Origin: Corallococcus sp. CAG:1435
Lineage (GTDB): Bacteria; Bacillota; Clostridia; Christensenellales; CAG-314
DNA: 37,567 bases
Reading direction: 5' to 3'
Assembly: GCA_000433775.1 (NCBI GenBank)
Contig: HF998483.1
Location: 1 to 37,567, forward strand
Positions within the stretch are counted from its first letter, which is position 1. Each line of letters begins with the position of its first letter. Positions 9,036 through 20,100 of this stretch are shown piece after piece. The notes beneath the pieces are model-generated. The model did not search any database. It was not told the DNA's origin and was given only the letters and a program-made list of their open reading frames with translations. The position numbers were made by a program, and so were the translations under genes.

Positions 9036-9980
9036 TCACCATATTCCCGTACCCATTCTCTTTTTGGATATTCTGTTTGCTCCCAAAATGAGAAGCAATG
9101 CAATTACGCCGTTGAACAATCCCACGGCGGTTGACAAACCGTAATCACGTGAGCCTGCGCCCAAACCCAGACGGTAGACGTAGGTACCGATGATTTCGCC
9201 CGTTTCCCTTGTCAGAGAATTTATCATGGCGTACACCTGCTCAAACCCTGCGTCCATGAGATATCCTACACGGATTATCAGCATAACTATTATCGTGGGC
9301 ATTATCGACGGAATGGTAATGTGCCAGATTTGCTGCATTTTGGTGGCGCCGTCCATTTTTGCCGCTTCGTAGAGAGCGGGATCGATTGCCGTTATTGCCG
9401 CTATGTACACGATAGAACTGTACCCGATTTCCTTCCAGCCGGAAAGAATTACCACCAACCAGCGGAACCAGCCCGGTTCACCCATGTAATAGATGGGTTC
9501 GCCCCCTAGCGCAACCGAAAGGTTGTTTACGGGACCGTACAGTCCGAAAATATTGTTGAAAATGCCTACAATTACCACCCACGAAAAAAAGTGTGGTAGG
9601 AACACAAGTCCCTGCACAAGTTTGGAAAAGTGTTTGTTGCGAATTTCCGACACCATCACCGCAAGCACCACGGGCAGCGGAAACAACGGCACTATTTTCA
9701 TTACCGATATTATCAGCGTGTTTTTTATGTAACGCAAAATTTCCGGATCGGAAAATAGAATTTTGAAGTTGTCCAACGTCCATTCCGCTCTGTTGAAGGC
9801 TTCGAATACACTGTATCTGCCGAAGTTGGGGTTATCCTTGAAGGCGATGAGTATTCCCGTCATGGGCAGATAGGAAAAAACCAGCGCAAACAGAACCGCA
9901 GGAATAACAAACGGAATAAGACTGCGGTGTTTTTTCAGTTTGGATTTGAATGTGTTTTTGTGTTTAGTTTGTAATGCCAT
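9036..9980 (-). CDS. carbohydrate ABC transporter permease (LplB/YteP type)
   Basis: A 314-residue membrane protein, partner of the permease encoded 4 nt downstream. The EAA motif reads LYEAAKMDGATKMQQIWHI followed by TIPSIMP. A basic N terminus (KHKNTFKSKLKKHRS) precedes the first membrane span. AAAGGAG lies about 10 nt before the ATG. LplB/YtcP-like pairs typically import larger or acidic oligosaccharides, such as alginate or rhamnogalacturonan fragments, rather than simple sugars. This is family knowledge, not proof of substrate. Confidence 0.93.
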   Translation of the reverse strand: MALQTKHKNTFKSKLKKHRSLIPFVIPAVLFALVFSYLPMTGILIAFKDNPNFGRYSVFEAFNRAEWTLDNFKILFSDPEILRYIKNTLIISVMKIVPLFPLPVVLAVMVSEIRNKHFSKLVQGLVFLPHFFSWVVIVGIFNNIFGLYGPVNNLSVALGGEPIYYMGEPGWFRWLVVILSGWKEIGYSSIVYIAAITAIDPALYEAAKMDGATKMQQIWHITIPSIMPTIIVMLIIRVGYLMDAGFEQVYAMINSLTRETGEIIGTYVYRLGLGAGSRDYGLSTAVGLFNGVIALLLILGANRISKKRMGTGIW

Positions 9981-10018
9981 AGACTACACACTCCTTTGCA
10001 CAATCTGCTTGAAAACCG

Positions 10019-11593
10019 TTACTTGTTGTAGGTACTGTACCACTGGTTTATCGCCTGCGTAGCGACAGTTCCACCTTGCTGAGAGTTGAGTTTCGTGAGG
10101 TATTCGTTTATGTTGGAAGTTCCCTCTTTCATCATGATGTAAAACTGATCCTGTGCATATTCTTCCATTGCCGAACGGTGGCTGTTGTAGTCTTCGATGG
10201 GTGGGGTGAAATCCGCCACATTGTACACACCGACTGCGTCGGCATTGTCCATCAGCGTGGACCATGCACGGTAGAGTTCCGGCTGCTTGCGAACACGTGC
10301 TTTCCAATATTCCGTGTACTTGTTTTCGTTGGTTCCCGTAAGGAAATAACTTGCTTCGTCCTTTTCGCTGAAATTGTCGGAAATGGGAAGGTATCCCTGC
10401 GACGGGCTGTACGTCCAATGCACGCCTTCTTCGCCCAAAACGATGGAACGGAAGTTGGGTTCTTCTGCGGTGTCCTTTATTTTGGAATTCATCCAATCCA
10501 AAGCGTAACCGGCATTTTCCGCCTCGTAGAAGGGAATGGCAATTATGTAGCCGTAACCGCTGCTGCGATACACCTTTTCTTCGTCCGTTTTGTTTTCCTT
10601 CAATGCACGCAGGTAGGCAAGTTGATTTTCCAATGTGCCGGCAGCCTCGGTTGAGGTTATCACTCCGTTTGCCTGCAAACCCGTTACAATAGCGGGAACG
10701 CTCCACAACGAACAGGCATAGGCAGCCGCCTTTGCCACCTCACTGTCGGTGAAACCGTTTACGAAACGGTTGCTGGCGTCCGCAGCATCGTTTGTCGCCA
10801 CTTCCTGATCGATGTAGCCCGCAACATACAACTCGTGCATGTAGTTTACGTATTCGGCGTAACGGGGGGCGTTCATGTAGTAAAGCACTTCCGTTTTGCC
10901 GTTTACCGTGTATTCCTGCCAATCGGAATAGATACCGAATGCGGCGGAAACGGCATAAACAAGCGGAGTGTACTGGTCAAACGTGAGGGCAGGTCTGCCC
11001 AGTTTTTGCGTCAGAACACGCAGTACTTCGGTGAATTCGTCCAAAGTTTCCGGTACGTCGAGATTGCATTGCAAAAGCAAATCCTGGTTGAAAACAATGG
11101 GGTTTTCGATGTTGTCGCTGGACGCACGTTCGGGAACGCCGTAAATTCTGCCGTCAACGGTTACAGCATCCCACGATTCCTCGGAAATGTTTTCCAGCAT
11201 ATCGGGAGCAAACACCGAAAGCGCATCGGTGATGTCCACCAACATGTCGTCCTTTACAAGGTCGCTGAACTGATCCTTTGTCAGTTTCATCACGTTGTAG
11301 GGACGTTTGTCCATCAATTCCGTGTTGAGCGTTGTGGAAGCGTCCGCAGCAGGCAACTGTGTGTAATTGACGGTGTAGCCTGTCAGTTGCTCGATGAGTT
11401 TTGCCGTGGGATCGGCGTTTACTTCGGAAATAGGCTTTCCCGAATAGGGCATAAGCACGTTGAGTTGCGGTTTGTTGTTCAAATCTATGTCGTAGTTTAT
11501 CTCGTAGTCGCTTCCGCCGGGGGTGCATGCAACAAAGCACACAGCCATTACAGCACACAGCACCGCAGCCAAAACTATTTTCAGTTTTTTCAT
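10019..11593 (-). CDS. extracellular solute-binding lipoprotein of the CUT1 ABC transporter
   Basis: A 524-residue lipoprotein. The signal peptide ends in the lipobox FVAC with the lipidated cysteine at C23. The large mature domain resembles LplA/YtcQ-type binding proteins, with PYNVMKLTKDQFSDL and WDAVTVDGRIYGVPE characteristic of the group. Translation starts at 11593, preceded by AAGGAGG, which lies inside the last codons of the upstream phosphodiester glycosidase (Lys-Gly tail). The two reading frames are 1 nt apart. A longer in-frame start (11626) would spoil the signal peptide. It would deliver the glycan fragments to the two permeases encoded downstream. Confidence 0.92.
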   Translation of the reverse strand: MKKLKIVLAAVLCAVMAVCFVACTPGGSDYEINYDIDLNNKPQLNVLMPYSGKPISEVNADPTAKLIEQLTGYTVNYTQLPAADASTTLNTELMDKRPYNVMKLTKDQFSDLVKDDMLVDITDALSVFAPDMLENISEESWDAVTVDGRIYGVPERASSDNIENPIVFNQDLLLQCNLDVPETLDEFTEVLRVLTQKLGRPALTFDQYTPLVYAVSAAFGIYSDWQEYTVNGKTEVLYYMNAPRYAEYVNYMHELYVAGYIDQEVATNDAADASNRFVNGFTDSEVAKAAAYACSLWSVPAIVTGLQANGVITSTEAAGTLENQLAYLRALKENKTDEEKVYRSSGYGYIIAIPFYEAENAGYALDWMNSKIKDTAEEPNFRSIVLGEEGVHWTYSPSQGYLPISDNFSEKDEASYFLTGTNENKYTEYWKARVRKQPELYRAWSTLMDNADAVGVYNVADFTPPIEDYNSHRSAMEEYAQDQFYIMMKEGTSNINEYLTKLNSQQGGTVATQAINQWYSTYNK

Positions 11594-11594
11594 A

Positions 11595-13001
11595 CTACTT
11601 TCCTCCTTTTTTACCTTTTTTGCCAACCAAAATTATTACCGATACAACAGATAATACTATTATAATACAACACAAAACAATTGCAAGAATGAAATCCCAC
11701 GTCAATGCGGGGGGAGTTTCGGAAGTTGTGCCGTCACCGCCGTCGGGATTTACGGGGTCATCGGGGTTGACGGGTTTGTCGTCGGGATTTTCCGTTACGT
11801 CGGATTGTTCGTCGACTTCCACAAGCATTATCGCATTGGAAACTTTCCGCATGCTTCCGTCCGACGGGTTGTTGCGAAGAGTAAGTACGTCGTCTATTCT
11901 CACAAGCACCGTTGTGGAACCGCCTCCGTCCAGTTCCAAAGCGTATCTTGCGCCCAAAGCGGCGGCAATTTGCGCCTGCTGATTGACGGTTACGCCTACC
12001 GCATAGGAAGGCTGTCTGCCGTCCAGCATACACAAAAATCCCGTGCCGTCTTCTTTGAAACCTATCAACGTGCGTGGGGCTGCAACGTTGCCGCTGTTGT
12101 CGGTGTGACAATTGGTGTTTACTACGTAGTCGTTTACCAATATATCGTAGCCGCCCAGAACCCAAGTGCAACCTTGGTACTGTCCCGACGGTATTTCCAC
12201 GAGGTCTGTTTCGCATCCGTAACTGTGTGCGCTGAAAAATTCCTCGTCCTCCGAAGTGTACACCACTGCAAACTGTCCGCTTTTCAACGTGAAAGATTTG
12301 CTTTCTTTCACGCCGTTTACCGTTGTGTTGGACACGCCGAAAACGGGGTACATGCTCAAATTGACCTCGTCGGTGTTGACGATTGTTACTCCTGCGTCGG
12401 AAACGGTGAAACTGCCAACTGTGTCGTAGACGGCAATTTCTCCTTCCGATGGTTGCTGATTAAACTTATCTATCGTGAAGAAAGTGGGCTTACCTTCGGT
12501 GTAGACGGCAAGGCGTTTTTCCACCTCCGTCATGCGTCCGATTGCCACATTTCCGTTGTTGTCAAATCCAATGCAGTGTTTGGTTGCGAATGAGCCTTTG
12601 CTGACAACAATACCGTTGTTGACGTAGGACTCCATATTCGCACCCGTGTTCAGGTCGAAGTAGTCGCCGTTTGCGGCAAAAATCACCTTGCGACCGGTGC
12701 TTTGCTCGTAGTCCGTGGCAATTTCCATAACGGTGGATCTTGTCGTTTCCGAGCCACTGCGAATACTGTGAATTACCCATTCGTATTTGGCGTTTTCCTG
12801 CGTGGTGTTGTACTCGCCGTAAAATATTTTTTGCAACGCACCGTTTTCCGTGAAGGATGCTTCTTTGTAGGAAAACCCGTCCAATGTGTAGGTGAAAGAA
12901 GGTTGGTCAAGAATGTCTGAGGTGAATGCCAATGCAGCAGAAGGCGCAAGCAAACAGCAGACAGTCAAGAACGTTACAAATACAATGATCAGTTTTTTCA
13001 T
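11595..13001 (-). CDS. surface phosphodiester glycosidase (NAGPA/DUF2233 family), C-terminal membrane anchor
   Basis: A 468-residue protein with a signal peptide (cleavage likely after ALA near residue 25), a phosphodiester glycosidase domain, an acidic Pro/Asp linker and a C-terminal membrane span with a Lys/Gly tail. Family marks are AANGDYF, APRTLIGF, the LDGRQPSYAVG segment, ELDGGGST and a late RKVSNAIML. The human relative removes GlcNAc from GlcNAc-1-phospho-6-mannose; bacterial members are thought to split sugar-1-phosphodiesters. Next to GHL10 proteins, an importer and nanE, it fits cleavage of a phosphodiester-linked wall glycan. The ribosome site is weak (ACACGG) and lies 21 nt after a strong hairpin. 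Confidence 0.87.
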   Translation of the reverse strand: MKKLIIVFVTFLTVCCLLAPSAALAFTSDILDQPSFTYTLDGFSYKEASFTENGALQKIFYGEYNTTQENAKYEWVIHSIRSGSETTRSTVMEIATDYEQSTGRKVIFAANGDYFDLNTGANMESYVNNGIVVSKGSFATKHCIGFDNNGNVAIGRMTEVEKRLAVYTEGKPTFFTIDKFNQQPSEGEIAVYDTVGSFTVSDAGVTIVNTDEVNLSMYPVFGVSNTTVNGVKESKSFTLKSGQFAVVYTSEDEEFFSAHSYGCETDLVEIPSGQYQGCTWVLGGYDILVNDYVVNTNCHTDNSGNVAAPRTLIGFKEDGTGFLCMLDGRQPSYAVGVTVNQQAQIAAALGARYALELDGGGSTTVLVRIDDVLTLRNNPSDGSMRKVSNAIMLVEVDEQSDVTENPDDKPVNPDDPVNPDGGDGTTSETPPALTWDFILAIVLCCIIIVLSVVSVIILVGKKGKKGGK

Positions 13002-13022
13002 AACCGTGTGTTAAAATTTGTA

Positions 13023-13055
13023 ACTTTCCCGTTGTCAAAGCGACAACGGGAAAGT
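13023..13055 (-). other. perfect 14-bp intergenic hairpin inside the operon
   Basis: ACTTTCCCGTTGTC (13023-13036) pairs perfectly with GACAACGGGAAAGT (13042-13055) around a 5-nt loop. On the minus strand it is not followed by a T run. It therefore looks more like an mRNA processing or stability element, or a leaky terminator, between the repeat lipoprotein and the phosphodiester glycosidase. Confidence 0.6.
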
Positions 13056-13088
13056 GTTTGAGAAAGGTGTTACAAATAATTTTTGAAA

Positions 13089-16000
13089 CTATTCGGCAGC
13101 AACAAGCGTGTAGGAAACTTCCAATCCTACCGTACGGTTTCCGTACAGCAACGCTCTTGCAACGTTACCCGTGGAACCGCCGTTGGGGGCAATGAGAACC
13201 CATTCGCCCTCTGCCAACGAGGCAAATGCTTCCTGTGCGTATCCTGCCGCCGTACATTTGGATGCGTCCTGAATTCCCGTGGGATTTTCGGCGTCGTAGT
13301 ACTTTCCGCTTGCGCCGTCGTAGATTCTCACTACCTTACCTGTGGAATCCATTACAAACGCCACGCCGTAACCGCCGGTATAACGTTCGCCCGTGTAACC
13401 GTAGGAATAGATTGCAAAAGCGGGAGTGCCGTCAAATGCCGAATCTACAGCCATCTGAGCACCGTTCTGATACCAAACTTTTGTGCCTACCGTCAAAGCG
13501 TAGTACTGCACTGCTTCCGCTGCGGGGGTAACGTCGATGCCCGAAACAGACATGGATGCGCCCACAACACGGTTGCCGACAAGGAAACTGCGTGCCTGAT
13601 TGGAATTCAAACCGCCGTTGAGTCCTATCACCAGCATTTCCCCCTGTTTGAGAGAAAGGAAAGCGTCCAAAGAAAGGGATGCTAGGGTGAATTTGTCCGT
13701 TCCGGCAATACCGGAAGCGTTTTCGGCATCAAAGTATTTGTTGTTTACGCCGTCGTAAATTCTTACTACTTTGCCTTCGCTGTCAACGACAAAGCCTTCC
13801 GACCAGCCGTTTTTCACCACTACTCCGCTTGCGCCGTAGGTGTACACTGCGAAGTCGTAGTTAGCAACGTTGGAAACTTCCTGATTTACCGCTATTGCCG
13901 TAGTGTAGAAAATTTTGCCGTTTACCTGTACGGACATCATTGCTTTGTCGGCAACGGGAACGGAAACCTCTTCCATGGTTACCGTTGCGCCCAAAGTGTG
14001 ATGATTGCGCAGGAAATCACGTGGAGCCTGATTTGCACCGTTGTTGACGCCCACAAGCATCCACTCGTTTGCTTTGAGTGAAGCAAGCGCCGTTGTGAGG
14101 TAGTCGTTGCTTGCCAATGCCGTTCCCGTGGGGTTGTCGGCATCGTAGTACTTGCCGTCTGCACCGTTGTACACACGCACGATTTTGTTTTCGGCATCCA
14201 TTACTATTGCAGCACCGTAACCGTTGGCAAATCCCAAAGTGCCGGAAAATTCCGTGGTGAAAACATACCAATCGTAGTCGGCAGCCGTTGCCGTCGTTGT
14301 GTTGATTGCCACCTTTTCGGGATTGAACTCTATTGTGTCTTCGCCGACGGCAATTTCTACGGAAACTTTTTCAAAAGCAAAACCTGTGAGGGTTGCAACT
14401 TCTCCGCAATAGGCTTTGGCACCGTTCACGCCACGCAAACTCAATGCGAACGTGCGGGGACTGTCCGCACCGTTTATTCCGTCGTTGGGGAAGATGATGA
14501 GCAATTCTTCCGCTCCGAGTTCGCTGAATGCCACCGTTGCGTAGTTTGACGTTGTGAACGTCAGCGGATCCGTAGACTTTCCGTCCACAGTGTAGAAGCC
14601 GCCGTTTGCGCCGTCGTAAATTTTTACAAGTGTTCCGTACTTGTCAAGCACTATTGCCGCACCGTGGCCGTTGGTTTCCACCTGTCCGTCATACGATTTG
14701 TCAAAGATAATCATGGAATATCTCGAAGCCGTGGACGCATCCACAGTTCCGTTGTAGATCCATGTTCCTTCCGCAGCCGTGAAGGAGGTGTCGTCGATTA
14801 CTATTGTTTTGTCGTCTTTGGGTTTTTCGTCAAATTTGACGTCGGTGAGCGTAACCGTCTTGCCGATTGAGCCGTCGGTACGCAAACCCAATGCGAACGT
14901 GCGGGGACTGTCCGCACCGTTTGTTCCGTCGTTGGGGAAAATGATGAGCGTTTCACCCTCTTCAAGTTCGCTGAAAGCCACCGTTGCGTAGTTGTTTCCG
15001 TTGAAGGTTACAGAGGACGCTTTTCCGTTTTCGTCGTAGAAACCGACGTAAGCACCGTCGTACACCTTTACAAGCACACCGTACTGATTGACAACGACGG
15101 CAGCACCGTAGCCGTTTACCGTTACTTCGCCGGGATAGGACTTGTTGAAAACAATCATCGAGTACGTGGGCGCCGTAGCAGCCGTCATAGCAGTGTTGAA
15201 TGCGTACTTGTCTTCCGCAGCCGTGAAGGATTTTTCACCCACTGTGAATGTGTAAGTCTTTGCCTCGAAGGTAATTCCCGGCAATGCCATTTGTCCGCCG
15301 ATGGTGCGGTTGGAATACAAGAATGCACGGGAAACATTGCCTGTGATGTTGGGGGCAATTACCACGTATTCGCCGTCCTGTCTGGAATTGAATGCTTCCA
15401 AAGCATAGCCTGCTGCGGTGCACTTGGATGCATCCTGAATTCCCGTGGGATTTTCGGCGTCGAAGTACTTGGCACTAACACCGTCGTAGATACGCACTAT
15501 TTTTCCGAAACGGTCCACAACAAAGGCTTCGCCGTAGCCGTTGCTGAAATTGATTGTGCCTTCGTATTCCGGCGTGAAGATGATGAACAGATACTTGCCC
15601 ACCACCGTGAGGTCTTGGTCCACCGCTACGCTTGTGGGAAGCATCTTGATGGAGTTGTCGTTTACCTTGACTTCCACTACGTCTTCCGTAACTTCCACAA
15701 TGCGTGTTGCCGTGGCGATATTGCCCTGTGCGTCCGCTGCGGAAATGGTAACCGTGTATTCGCCGGCAGTGTTGATGTCGAAACCTCCGTCGTCGACAAC
15801 CGTTACCGTAACGGCGGTATCGTCGGAAATTTCAAAGGTGCCGTTGTCGTCCTTGGCGGTAACGCCTGTGAGTACTTCCGTGTTGAGCGTGAAGGAGGCG
15901 TCGGATATTGCGGCATACACCGTTGTGTCTGTACCGGAAATTGTGGGTGCCTGGTCGGCATATTCCGTGATTATCTGCTGTTCGTCCACCCAAAGCAAAC

Positions 16001-16380
16001 GCACTACGTTGCCGTAAGCGTAAATTACGTTGTAGTTCATGAAACCACGTCCGTCGGTATCCGCAGTTGTTCCTGCGTAACCGGATTGAATTACCACAGC
16101 GTAACCGCCTGCCGGTATTACCATGTTTTGAGCAAATGCGCTGGAAACGGAAACTTCTTCGTTGTCGATTTCCATTGTAGTAACGCCGGAAGAACGAACG
16201 GGATTTTGCTGGTTCATCAATCTGCTGTTGGCGCCGTCTCTTCCTTCAATTACCACGCCGTTTGCCGTAAGTATTGCCGAACAGCCGTAACCGCCGCCAC
16301 ATTGAGTACGATTTCGCCGTCGCTTGTGTTGTGGAACACGCCGCTGCGAGCAACGTCGTAATCGGTGTCGGCGGAAAGTT
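13089..16380 (-). repeat. seven tandem copies of a surface module (protein-level repeat)
   Basis: Cores with NGYG/NGHG/NGWS/GGYG followed by a V/I-rich strand and a DG motif occur seven times. The first spans the frameshift and the last ends at the C terminus. The second and last copies share nearly identical DNA around ATTCCCGTGGGATTTTCGGC (plus strand, near 13275 and 15437), which suggests recent duplication or gene conversion. Confidence 0.8.
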
Positions 16381-16894
16381 CAACGTACAGCGAATGTTTG
16401 AAACTGATGGTTACGCCTTCCCATTTGGCTTCGCCCAAAAGGTTTTGACGCACTTCCAATGCAAGCGCAGAAAGTGCCTGATTTACGGTAACCGTTCTTG
16501 TTGCGGTGGCTTCCAAACCGAACTTGTTTGTTGCCTTGTAGGTGATTGTGTACACACCCTCTGTGTCCGCATCAAAGTCGTCATCGTCGAAAATGATGAG
16601 CGTCGGGTTGTCGTCTTCCGCATCCGTTACCGTAACGCCGAACATAAGGTCAATTTCGTCACCGGCATTTATCTCTATTTCCGTGGGATTGACGCTTATT
16701 TGCGGAGCGGCGTGTTGCACTTCGTGCCCCGGGCATTTGTCGGCACACACGGGATCGGCACAGTCGGGATCCGTACACTTACCGCAAATGGGACACACAT
16801 GCTCACACTCGTGTTTGTCGCATGCGACAAGTCCCAGTGCCAAAACCATTACGACAGCCAGAAGAACAGCCACAATAAGTTTTGTCTTTTTCAT
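13089..16894 (-). pseudogene. large repeat-containing surface lipoprotein, frameshifted
   Basis: Two overlapping frames (16894-16250 and 16256-13089) make one gene of about 1268 codons if one base is restored near 16291-16300. Past that point the shifted frame reads GGGYGCSAILTANGVVIEG, matching the protein's own repeats. The start has GGAGG 6 nt upstream. The signal peptide ends in LVAC (C25). A Cys-rich stretch CPICGKCTDPDCADPVCADKC follows, then two Ig-like domains and seven modules of roughly 110-140 residues. Each module has an NGYGxAxVxD...VVRIYDG...KYYDAENPTG core and an RxFL-Gxx-GAxV ending. A related module sits in the adjacent GHL10 protein. It may be a glycan-binding surface protein; the function is unknown. 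Deletion, assembly error or phase variation cannot be told apart here. Confidence 0.75.
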
Positions 16895-17169
16895 ACTTAA
16901 CCTCCGTTTTTTTATTTTAGATGCCTTAGTCATCTTAAAAGTCTTGTTTTCAGTTGCTGATTTGTTGCACTTTTGTTACTTTGGTGTTGATACCCCTTGT
17001 ACGTATCGGGCAAATGTGCCACAACACACTGCACATTTTGAAAATTTTGCCTTTTGCTTCACTGCTTGGACGCATTGACGCACAAAACGCAATACGTCAT
17101 GTTGAAATTGACACTGCCCGAAGTTTTGCCGTTGACAACACTTTCGGGTGCTGTGGTTTGATGTTGTTT
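16895..17169 (-). other. intergenic region within the gene train
   Basis: A 275-bp gap between the large GHL10 gene and the lipoprotein gene. It holds a perfect 8-bp inverted repeat AAATGTGC (17012-17019) / GCACATTT (17031-17038) without a T run. No convincing promoter or RNA was recognised, so it may be an untranslated spacer of one long transcript. Confidence 0.4.
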
Positions 17170-20100
17170 TCAACGCTTTTTGCGTTTTATCAACACTACC
17201 GCCACCACTGCGCCTGCAATCACCACAACTCCGCCTGTAACGCCCAAAACAACGGCAAGAGTGTTGTTAGGTTGCTCGGGAGGGGTGGGCTTGTCGTCGG
17301 GCTGAATGGGTTTGTCGTCTGGTTCCGTTATCGGCGGATTGGCAATTATCCCGTCTTCCGTTACCGTGGGACGGCGGTTGTCCTCTTCGGGATTCCAATC
17401 TCCGTCGGCAATCAGTTGAAGAGAAATTTTGGTGTCCAACAAGTCGATAAGTTGATTGAGTTGTTCCGTTATTCTTTGGCGTGAGTATCCTTTTGCAAAA
17501 CTGCTTGCCGAGGACACCGCCTCTTTTATCGCCTGCTGTATTTTGAAAATGTCGACAGCGGAAGACGCCGTCATTTGCTGAATTTCCGCAAAGGTTTCGG
17601 CAAGTTGCCGACGTTGTTCCGTCGTCATTCCCCCTGCAGGAATATAGATACGCTGCGCTTTGTCGATAATGTCGTCAAAGTAGCCTTTAAGCACCTTGTC
17701 GACGGAGGCGTGAGGCAACACGGCTTGTTTGGAATTGACTCCCGACAGCAACGCCTGCTGTACGTCGTCGTGTCCGATAATCTGCGTGGAACAGAAGATA
17801 ACGTAACCGTTTGCGCCTGCGCTGTAGGACGCTTCGATGTGTTCTTTGTTTTGCCATGCGGGCAAACCGCTGTAGGATGTTGCAAGCCCCGAATAGTAAT
17901 AGCAGTTGTTGCCTGCAAGCAAAATCATTTCGTTTACCCGTGTGAGCACGTCGGATGCGTCGTTGTAGTACGCCATGGGTGTGGCAATATCTATCCAACC
18001 GTTGGTGAACCAAGTTTGCCAATCTTGTTTTTTGGCATCCTTAGATTCCGAAAGGGATGCAAAAACGGCGGTGGACAGCATTATTTCTTTTGTGTCTTTT
18101 ACTTCGTTTTTTATTCGGCGTACGAACTCCGTCACTACGTCGGTGCGGTACTGAACCCATTCGTTGTAGTTGGCGTCAACGGTTTGCTGACTGCCCATGT
18201 ACTGTATGTCGAACAGTTGACGGAATTTGTTTGCCATTTTTTCTCTGTCGGCAAGTTGAGCGGCTGAGAAAGTAAGTCCTTTCTGCTCGTAAAAGCCTTT
18301 CATCGCCGCCATTGTGTAGCCTGTATCCTCGGCAAAATCGGAAACGGGATAACGAATGTAATCCAGGTTGAGCCCCACCACTTGCGGAACTTTTTTAAAC
18401 AAGTCGTTGTAGTAGGCAATGAGGGTATCCTGAACTTCCTTGTTGGCGGGATCGATGAAAATGTAGGCACCGCCTTCGTTTCTTTGATAGATTGTGCCGT
18501 CGTCGTTGTACAGCAGCCAATCGGGATGGTTTTGTATTACTTCCACCGTGTTGAGAGTGCCTACGTAGAAATTTTCCACCCATGCATGCACTTCGATGCC
18601 GTACTCGGCACAGCATGCGGCAAACGCAGAAAGATAGTCGTTGTAGACAATGTCGCCGTCGGCGTAACTTTCGGAAAGTTTGGGATTGTAGGGGAAATCC
18701 GCCACATCGCTGCGGAATGTGGAATAGCCGTTGTACAACGTTTCCACAAACACAAGGTTGATGCCGATTTCATGGTAGGTGCTGATGTTTTGCTCTATTG
18801 CCTCGTAGGTCATTTCGACGGGTCTGTGCCACACCGCCCGTGCGGAAACGGGACGGCTTTCGGCAGAAGCAGTGATGAGTTGCTGACGCAGACGCTCTAT
18901 CTGCAACTGACTGTCGTTGTAATGCATAAGCAAACTCAGGCGTCTTTCGGGTGTGAGTCCTTCCTCTTCCAATGCCGCTTCAATGTCCTCTTTGACTACT
19001 TGCAGACTTTGCAATTCCACCTGAACCTGCTCTATGCAACTGTTTAACAGGTCGGTGTCCAAATCGTACAGCATGTTCATTTTACTTTGCGCATTGTTCA
19101 CCGCACTGTTGACGCTGAGCACCAGATTTTCGTAGTAACTGTTGAGCGTTGTGGATATCGAATAGGTTTTGTTTTCCTCGTCAAGTTGCACCGTTGCGCC
19201 CAAAACAATGTTGGAACGAATGAAATCTCTTCCCGCTCCGTGTCCCGAAATTACGTAACCGTTCTCGGGAATTTTGGACACGTTGACGTTCATTTCCACA
19301 ACAACGCCGTTGGCGTCCACTGCCGCTTCGTAGCCGTAAATGTTGGTGCCTGTGCCAACGGAACCGTTGTAACTCCAACCGTATTTGTAGATTATCGTTT
19401 GGTTTTCGCCACGGTAGGCGGGGAAAGGTGAAGTTTCCGTTTCCATGCCTGCGGGGTTTTGTTGCGGTGTGGGGTTGACAAAATCGTACTCGCCGTACAC
19501 CGTTCCTCCGAAACGTATAAAATCGAAACCAACCATTTTTACGTGGTCGTCGACGCTGAACAGTTCGTCCCTTACCAACAATTGACGGAATCCCTCGCCG
19601 TAGGCACTGAGCACAAAACTGTTGTCGGGAATGTCCGAACCGGAATCGTCGCCCATTCCGAAGTTGCGGAAGGAAGTTACAACAAAGGTGTTGAGGTCAA
19701 AATCGTACTTGCAGGTCATTTCCGTTCCGAAAACGTTTGTTCCCGTTTTTGAGCCGAATTGATAGTCGTAGTACACCACCATGGGTGCGGAACGTGTGGT
19801 GTTGGTGTTGTCAACTACCACACGGTGTGCGGATGACTCCACCGCTTTGGTGGCTATGGTAACTTTGTTTCCTCCAAGCGTTACCGTGTCGCCGATTTCG
19901 GCAAAGTCGGCGTACATATCCTTGCGCAAAGAAAGCACAAAACCGCCGACGGGTATGTAGGTGGTGCCGTCGCCGTTGGCGTTTATTTTGGTTACCGTAA
20001 AGGTCGAACCGGACGGCTCGCACACGTATTCCACCACATTGCCGACACGTCCCGTGGTTGTGTCGGGATACTGGTTGTGTCGGGATACAGCGGCGTGTAC

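Noticed and set aside
15291..16361. Long plus-strand open frame opposite the repeat lipoprotein
   Set aside because: It is an antisense shadow of the repetitive gene; it has no ribosome site and its product looks like back-translation of the repeats.
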